Below, piece by piece: positions 59,466-64,000 of a stretch of 64,000 nt of DNA. Both the position numbers and the translations under genes were made by a program. Numbering within the stretch: position 1 is the stretch's first letter; each line of letters opens with the position of its first letter. Below the pieces are notes generated by a model, which did not search any database, was not told the origin of the DNA, and saw only the letters and a program-made list of their open reading frames with translations. The stretch is taken from NCBI GenBank assembly GCA_041391925.1, contig JAWKNA010000006.1, positions 248,001 through 312,000 on the forward strand, written 5' to 3'. This DNA is from JBPOFM01 sp041391925 (GTDB lineage: Bacteria; Bacteroidota; Bacteroidia; Flavobacteriales; Flavobacteriaceae).

Positions 59466-60335
59466 ATGCCAATCGAAAGTCATCATAAAAACTGGAAAGC
59501 CAAACTTCATGAAATCATTTATGAAGCTGATACTCCTGAGGGCAAATTATTTGATGTCATTCTTCTCATTGCAATCATAGCCAGTATTGTATTGGTCATG
59601 CTGGAGAGTATTAAGGGTTTTGATGCAAAATACCATGACTTTCTAAATATTTCTGAATGGATCATTACCATCCTTTTTACATCTGAGTACGTCGCTAGAA
59701 TTATTTCTGTAAAACGTCCTTGGAAATATATTTTCAGTTTCTATGGTATTGTTGATTTTTTATCTACCATTCCAAAATACCTCTCAATCATATTTGTCGG
59801 AACACATGCTTTGGTCGCATTGCGTGCTTTAAGATTGCTCCGAATTTTCCGGATTTTAAAGCTTGCACGCTATCTCGGAGCCTCCAATATGTTGGTCAGC
59901 GCACTAAAAGCCAGTCGAGCAAAAATATTGGTGTTTTTATTTGCCGTTTTGATACTTTGTATCATTTTTGGTACGCTTATGTATCTTATTGAAGGAGAAA
60001 CAAGTGGATTTTCCAGCATTCCCGTTAGTGTCTATTGGTGTATCGTCACACTCACAACTGTTGGGTTTGGAGACATTGCTCCTGTAACTCCATTAGGCCA
60101 ATTGATTGCTGCCATTATCATGATATTGGGTTATGGAATTATTGCAGTTCCTACAGGCATTGTGTCAGCTGAATATACTGCACAAGGAAAACAAGATACT
60201 AAAGTGCCTCACAGAAAAATTGCCACGGAAGTACATCTCAATTCGCAATCATGTCCAAGTTGTTCAGCAGAAAGACATGCGGACAATGCCAAGTATTGCT
60301 ATAAATGTGGTCATTTTCTAAATGATCCAATGTAA
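59466..60335 (+). CDS. Voltage-gated-type K+ channel with a C-terminal zinc ribbon
   Basis: 289 aa, six membrane segments. S4 voltage sensor carries R120, R123, R126 and R129 in 'LRALRLLRIFRILKL'. The pore loop 'TLTTVGFGDIAP' (TVGFG, 198-202) is a K+ selectivity filter. After S6 comes a short cytoplasmic tail whose end is a zinc ribbon: C263-P-S-C266 and C278-Y-K-C281. Such a ribbon on a prokaryotic Kv-like channel is unusual. It conducts K+ across the inner membrane. Its TAA overlaps the miaA ATG (TAATG). Confidence 0.92.
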   Translation: MPIESHHKNWKAKLHEIIYEADTPEGKLFDVILLIAIIASIVLVMLESIKGFDAKYHDFLNISEWIITILFTSEYVARIISVKRPWKYIFSFYGIVDFLSTIPKYLSIIFVGTHALVALRALRLLRIFRILKLARYLGASNMLVSALKASRAKILVFLFAVLILCIIFGTLMYLIEGETSGFSSIPVSVYWCIVTLTTVGFGDIAPVTPLGQLIAAIIMILGYGIIAVPTGIVSAEYTAQGKQDTKVPHRKIATEVHLNSQSCPSCSAERHADNAKYCYKCGHFLNDPM

Positions 60336-61270
60336 TGCATATACACTCACAAAAATTGAAGGGCAAATTTCTCATCAGTATTGTAGGCCCTACTGCCATT
60401 GGAAAAACAGCCTTGAGCATCAAGCTTGCCAATCATTATAACACTGAAATCATTTCAGCCGATTCAAGACAGTTTTTTAAAGAAATGTCCGTAGGCACTG
60501 CAGCTCCTACTCCAACCGAATTGTCTTCAGCAAAACACCATTTTATCCATCACAAATCTGTAAATGAAGATTATAATGTTGGTGAATTTGAAAGAGATGC
60601 CATACAATTGCTCGATTACTTGTTTAAAAAAAAAGACATTGTAATAATGGTTGGCGGCTCTGGCTTATATGTGGATGCCATTATAAAAGGCTTGGATGAG
60701 TTTCCGGAAATTGATTCCAGCATACGCGAATCTTTAAATCTTCAACTCCAATCCAAAGGGTTGGAACATCTACAACAGCAATTGAAAGAGATAGACCCAA
60801 TTTCGTACAAAAAAATTGCCGTTGACAATCCACATCGCGTCATAAGGGCATTGGAAGTTTGTATTGGAACAGGCAAACCCTATTCAACATTTTTAAATAA
60901 AGAAAAACAGGAACGTAATTTTAAAATCATTTCAATTGGACTGACAGCCGAAAGAGAAGTGATTTACGACAGAATCAATCAAAGAGTGGATGATATGATG
61001 GCTAATGGATTATTGAATGAAGTGAAAAGCCTCATACCAAAACAGCACTTGAATGCCTTAAACACTGTAGGCTACAAAGAATTATTCAATTATTTAAACG
61101 GAGAGTGGACACTTGAATTTGCCATTTCAGAGATTAAAAAGAACTCACGACGATTTGCAAAACGACAACTAACTTGGTTCAGAAAAAATGATGACATTAC
61201 TTGGTTTGATTATACATCTGATATAAAAAATATCGTCAAAGTAATTGAAAATCAAATCGAAACAAATTAA
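60335..61270 (+). CDS. miaA: tRNA dimethylallyltransferase MiaA
   Basis: 311 aa, starting with the ATG that overlaps the channel's stop by one base. P-loop GPTAIGKT (residues 18-25), 'EIISADSRQFFKEMSVGTAAP', 'VNEDYNVGEFERDA' and 'NTVGYKELFNYLNGEW' (partner of DMAPP site), and a C-terminal basic 'RRFAKRQLTWFRKNDDITWF'. It adds a dimethylallyl group to A37 of tRNAs reading UNN codons. Last gene of the long + strand run. Confidence 0.97.
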   Translation: MHIHSQKLKGKFLISIVGPTAIGKTALSIKLANHYNTEIISADSRQFFKEMSVGTAAPTPTELSSAKHHFIHHKSVNEDYNVGEFERDAIQLLDYLFKKKDIVIMVGGSGLYVDAIIKGLDEFPEIDSSIRESLNLQLQSKGLEHLQQQLKEIDPISYKKIAVDNPHRVIRALEVCIGTGKPYSTFLNKEKQERNFKIISIGLTAEREVIYDRINQRVDDMMANGLLNEVKSLIPKQHLNALNTVGYKELFNYLNGEWTLEFAISEIKKNSRRFAKRQLTWFRKNDDITWFDYTSDIKNIVKVIENQIETN

Positions 61271-61337
61271 TTTGAAGTGTTTTTTGATTACTAAATTTAA
61301 AAAAAATTAAAAAACCCTGTAATCCAATTAATTAATG

Positions 61338-61345
61338 CTACATTT
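61338..61345 (+). promoter_or_regulatory. Candidate -7 element of the cold-shock gene
   Basis: TACATTTG, 28 bp before ATG 61374; fits TAnnTTTG. Confidence 0.55.
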
Positions 61346-61373
61346 GCAACTAATTAATTTTTTAATATTTATT

Positions 61374-61565
61374 ATGAACAAAGGTACCGTAAAATTCTTC
61401 AATGATGCTAAAGGTTTTGGTTTTATCATTGAAGAAGGAAACAAAAAAGAACATTTTGTGCACATTTCTGGTCTAATCGATGAGATTCGTGAAGGAGATG
61501 AAGTAGAATTCGAATTGACAGAAGGTAAAAAAGGATTGAATGCAGTAAACGTAAAAGTTATCTAA
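61374..61565 (+). CDS. Cold-shock-domain protein
   Basis: 63 aa. I chose ATG 61374 (MNKGTVKFFNDAKGFGFIIE) over the upstream 61335 frame. RNP1 is KGFGFI and RNP2 'HFVHIS'; the spacing and length fit the CspA family. Binds single-stranded RNA/DNA and melts structures in cold or stress conditions. It has a -7 element 28 bp upstream, a 5' leader of only some 25 nt (too short for a CspA-type thermosensor), and a strong terminator. Confidence 0.95.
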   Translation: MNKGTVKFFNDAKGFGFIIEEGNKKEHFVHISGLIDEIREGDEVEFELTEGKKGLNAVNVKVI

Positions 61566-61594
61566 TACTTTCGCTTTAAACTTTTTAGAACACA

Positions 61595-61623
61595 AAAGCC
61601 TATCTTCATGATAGGCTTTTTTT
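61595..61623. terminator. Terminator after the cold-shock gene
   Basis: Perfect 10-bp stem aaagcctatc / gataggcttt with 5-nt loop (61595-61619), T8 tail. Confidence 0.95.
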
Positions 61624-61647
61624 ATATCAGAATTCTTGAATGTACTT

Positions 61648-62358
61648 TTACGCTTTTTGATTGACAACCAATCTAAAACCTTCACCATGAATGTTCAAGA
61701 TTTCTACATTTTCATCAAGTTTAAGATATTTACGCAATTTGGCAATGTACACATCCATACTTCTAGAGGTGAAATAGTTGTCATCTCTCCAAATTTTTGT
61801 CAAAGCCAATTCGCGGGGCATCAAATCATTTTCATGCAGTGCTAGAAGTCTCAATAATTCATTTTCTTTAGGCGACAATTTTACGGGATCTTTGCCTTTG
61901 TATTTTAAGAACCTTAATTTTGAATTCAATTCAAATCCTCCTATCTTAAATTCAAATTGTTTGCTGTCGGCTACCACATCAGTAGCCTTACGCTGCATGA
62001 TGGCCTTAATTTTCATCAACAATACTTCACTATCAAATGGTTTGTTGAGATAATCGTCCGCACCTACCTTATAACCTTTCAGCACGTCTTCTTTCATGGC
62101 TTTTGCGGTCAGGAATATAATAGGCACGTCGGCATTTTTTTCCCTAATTTCCTTTGCAAGGGTAAATCCATCTTTATAAGGCATCATGACGTCCAAAATA
62201 CATAGGTCATAATCATCCTTTTTAAACTTTTCAAAACCTTCCATGCCATTTTTTGCATGAACTACGTCGTAATCGTTCATTGCTAAATAGTCCTTTAGAA
62301 CGGTTCCAAAATTTGGATCATCCTCAACTAACAGAATTTTTTTGTTTTGTTCTTCCAT
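61648..62358 (-). CDS. OmpR-family response regulator (RprY-like)
   Basis: 236 aa. Receiver domain with Asp in 'LCILDVMMPYKDGF', Thr in 'IIFLTAKAMKED' and Lys in 'DDYLNKPFDSEVLLM'; C-terminal winged helix with 'LSPKENELLRLLALHENDL' and 'SRSMDVYIAKLRKYLK'. This matches the RprY-type regulators of Bacteroidota. It starts 2 bp after the kinase stop. Targets are unknown from this window. Confidence 0.94.
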   Translation of the reverse strand: MEEQNKKILLVEDDPNFGTVLKDYLAMNDYDVVHAKNGMEGFEKFKKDDYDLCILDVMMPYKDGFTLAKEIREKNADVPIIFLTAKAMKEDVLKGYKVGADDYLNKPFDSEVLLMKIKAIMQRKATDVVADSKQFEFKIGGFELNSKLRFLKYKGKDPVKLSPKENELLRLLALHENDLMPRELALTKIWRDDNYFTSRSMDVYIAKLRKYLKLDENVEILNIHGEGFRLVVNQKA

Positions 62359-62360
62359 AA

Positions 62361-63932
62361 TTATGATATTAATGGTAGTTTAATCGTAAAGGTACTACCT
62401 TTCCCTTTTTCACTTTCTACTGATATATGTCCTTGGTGGTCTTCAACCATACGTTTTACGTAGGCTAGTCCCAATCCATGTCCTTTTATGTTGTGTACGT
62501 TACCTGTATGTTCTCTGTAAAACTTTTCGAACACTTTCTTTTGTACTTGTTTAGACATTCCATTGCCTTGGTCAGAAATTTTCAATAAAATATTGGTTCC
62601 TATATTTTCTGTATAGACATCAATTTTAGGTGCCTCATCAGAATATTTTATGGCGTTGTCCAAAATGTTTACGATGACATTGGTAAAATGTGTATCGTTC
62701 GCCAAAACAGAGGACTTTTCGGCATCCAAATGTGTTTTTATATAGCCTTGCCGATCTTCCACAATCAATTCAACATGTGTGATGGCATCCTCAATTAAGT
62801 CGTGAAGCTTCACCCTATCCTTACTGATATTGAGTTCATTCTTTTCGAGTTTTGAAATCCTCAATACATTTTCAACTTGAGCGTGCATGCGTTTGTTTTC
62901 GTCCTTTATCATATTCAGATATCGCATGACCTTTTCTTGATCACCAAGAATCTTGGGATTTTTAATGGAGTCCAAAGCCAGATTAATCGTTGCAATGGGA
63001 GTTTTGAACTCGTGTGTCATATTATTGATAAAATCGGACTTGATTTGCGATATTTGACGTTGTTGTATCAGCTGATGAATGGCACTGCCAAAGGCGATAA
63101 TAATGATTGAGGTAAAAACAATCGACAAAATGGTCATTCCCAAAATATTCCGGAACAAGTATTTGTTTCGATCAGGGAAATTTACATACAACCTAAAATT
63201 GCTTTCCTTATTGTTATCCAAAAAAAGTGGAACTCCGTAGGTGGATTCAGGAATCATTTCAAAATTATTTGACTGAACTTTAGTTGCCAAATCTTTATCG
63301 TAAATGGCAAACTCAAACTCTGTATCAATTCCGTCATCGTGCAACTGTTTTTGTAGCATGCCCTGAACTTCCTCTTCTGAAATGCGATTATAAATGGGAT
63401 AGTTCTTAAACTGATCTCGATACGCCAATTCAAATTGCTTTTTTTCGATATCCTTTAATTTGCTGAATTCATAAATCTTCTTTTCAGAAGTAATGTTCAA
63501 ATTGCCTTCCACTTGATTACGATCATAGGTGCTTGTTTCACGCTGGCTCGATATTCGACTGATATTTACACTGTCTAAACCAATGTCAAGGAACAACGAT
63601 GGCACTTTGTAGCTTTCTTCCAGTATCCCATTTCTGTAAATTATGGTCTGGTTTAAGTCGTCATTTTCAGTTATGATTCTTAATTCTTTGAAGGAAGTGG
63701 AATCTGCAACTGCACCACTTGCAATCAATTGGTACATTTTATCTGCAAAACTCTTAAATTCCTTGTCATCAATGGCGTCAGAAACAAAACTTAAGGAACG
63801 TTTTACATTGAGTGTGAATTGCTTTTTTTCGTTCTGTAGGCTGTTGTTTATAAAATAAACCTGAACGAAAATTATCCCGATGAGCGACAGGCTCATCAAC
63901 ACAATCAACATAATGAAAAGCTTTTTGCCCAT
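62361..63932 (-). CDS. Sensor histidine kinase (RprX-like)
   Basis: 523 aa. Two membrane helices (~7-30 and ~257-283) enclose a ~230-aa periplasmic sensor domain. HisKA 'IKSDFINNMTHEFKTPIATI' (His of THEFKTP), N box 'TNVIVNILDNAIKYSDEAP', and G boxes 'DQGNGMSKQV' and 'GHGLGLAYVKRMVEDHQG' are present. Cognate partner of the regulator directly downstream, 2 bp away. The start is 68 bp before the window end, so its promoter is only partly visible. Confidence 0.95.
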   Translation of the reverse strand: MGKKLFIMLIVLMSLSLIGIIFVQVYFINNSLQNEKKQFTLNVKRSLSFVSDAIDDKEFKSFADKMYQLIASGAVADSTSFKELRIITENDDLNQTIIYRNGILEESYKVPSLFLDIGLDSVNISRISSQRETSTYDRNQVEGNLNITSEKKIYEFSKLKDIEKKQFELAYRDQFKNYPIYNRISEEEVQGMLQKQLHDDGIDTEFEFAIYDKDLATKVQSNNFEMIPESTYGVPLFLDNNKESNFRLYVNFPDRNKYLFRNILGMTILSIVFTSIIIIAFGSAIHQLIQQRQISQIKSDFINNMTHEFKTPIATINLALDSIKNPKILGDQEKVMRYLNMIKDENKRMHAQVENVLRISKLEKNELNISKDRVKLHDLIEDAITHVELIVEDRQGYIKTHLDAEKSSVLANDTHFTNVIVNILDNAIKYSDEAPKIDVYTENIGTNILLKISDQGNGMSKQVQKKVFEKFYREHTGNVHNIKGHGLGLAYVKRMVEDHQGHISVESEKGKGSTFTIKLPLIS

Positions 63933-64000
63933 CGTTCAAATTTAACATTTTAACATTTACCGCTAATCGCCTTTAACCTTACCTTAACAAAAATGTTAAA

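Noticed and set aside
1..64000. tRNA or rRNA genes, transposase or phage genes
   Set aside because: None recognised on either strand; the only structured RNA gene I can support is the SRP RNA.

Overview
The window is chromosomal DNA from a member of the Bacteroidota, most probably the family Flavobacteriaceae. Evidence: AT-rich DNA; five secreted proteins with a type IX secretion (T9SS) C-terminal 'YPNP' sorting domain; acidic-flanked lipoproteins; promoters of the Bacteroidota type (TAnnTTTG); and family-typical proteins (DUF5686 outer-membrane protein, YtxJ, RprX/RprY-like two-component system, malate:quinone oxidoreductase, Bacteroidota-type ABC-F protein). The genus cannot be fixed from the sequence alone. 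Most of the window is ordinary core genome, dense and with short gaps.

Layout. 1-5.4 kb: end of a DEAD-box-type RNA helicase, an ECF sigma factor / 60-aa protein / MscS channel operon, dihydrolipoyl dehydrogenase, and an Lrp regulator with a CPBP membrane protein. 5.5-14.1 kb: a Cys/Met-type PLP enzyme divergent from Lrp, two tandem FG-GAP T9SS proteins with a DUF3592 protein and a lipoprotein, and a TPR histidine kinase with LuxR-type regulator. 14.3-24.3 kb: NhaC antiporter, KatG, fasciclin protein, DUF2007 protein, ABC-F ATPase, a thioredoxin-like lipoprotein without cysteines, FSA-type transaldolase, SDR, and the SRP RNA gene with a near-ideal promoter. 24.4-42.9 kb: glutaminyl cyclase, thioesterase, lipoproteins, GlyA, fumarylacetoacetase, a 47-aa DUF5679 zinc protein, YtxJ, ClpB, Mqo, DeoC-DeoD, SmpB and a DUF5686 protein. 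43.0-45.6 kb: an accessory island. 45.6-50.8 kb: an acidic unknown protein, small lipoproteins and two large T9SS proteins, one cyanophycinase-like. 50.9-64 kb: Pcm, then a long tight + strand gene run (Gfo/Idh, 3-hydroxyacyl-CoA dehydrogenase, YcxB-like, DUF1015, YggS, exonuclease/GIY-YIG, DUF3857, ion channel, MiaA), a cold-shock protein and an RprXY-like two-component system.

The least ordinary part is 43.1-45.6 kb. It holds about twenty contiguous 21-bp repeats arranged in a 105-bp higher-order repeat, followed by three same-orientation copies of a hairpin-bearing sequence that bracket two small secreted-protein genes like cassettes. Other points worth a second look: an exonuclease whose catalytic motif begins upstream of any ATG/GTG/TTG and would need an ATT start; an ABC-F protein with one ATP site lost on both sides; a transglutaminase-fold protein lacking its Cys; a REP-like inverted pair inside an operon; and a window-wide pattern in which twelve predicted signal peptides end immediately before Gln, in the same window as the glutaminyl cyclase that would act on such N-termini.
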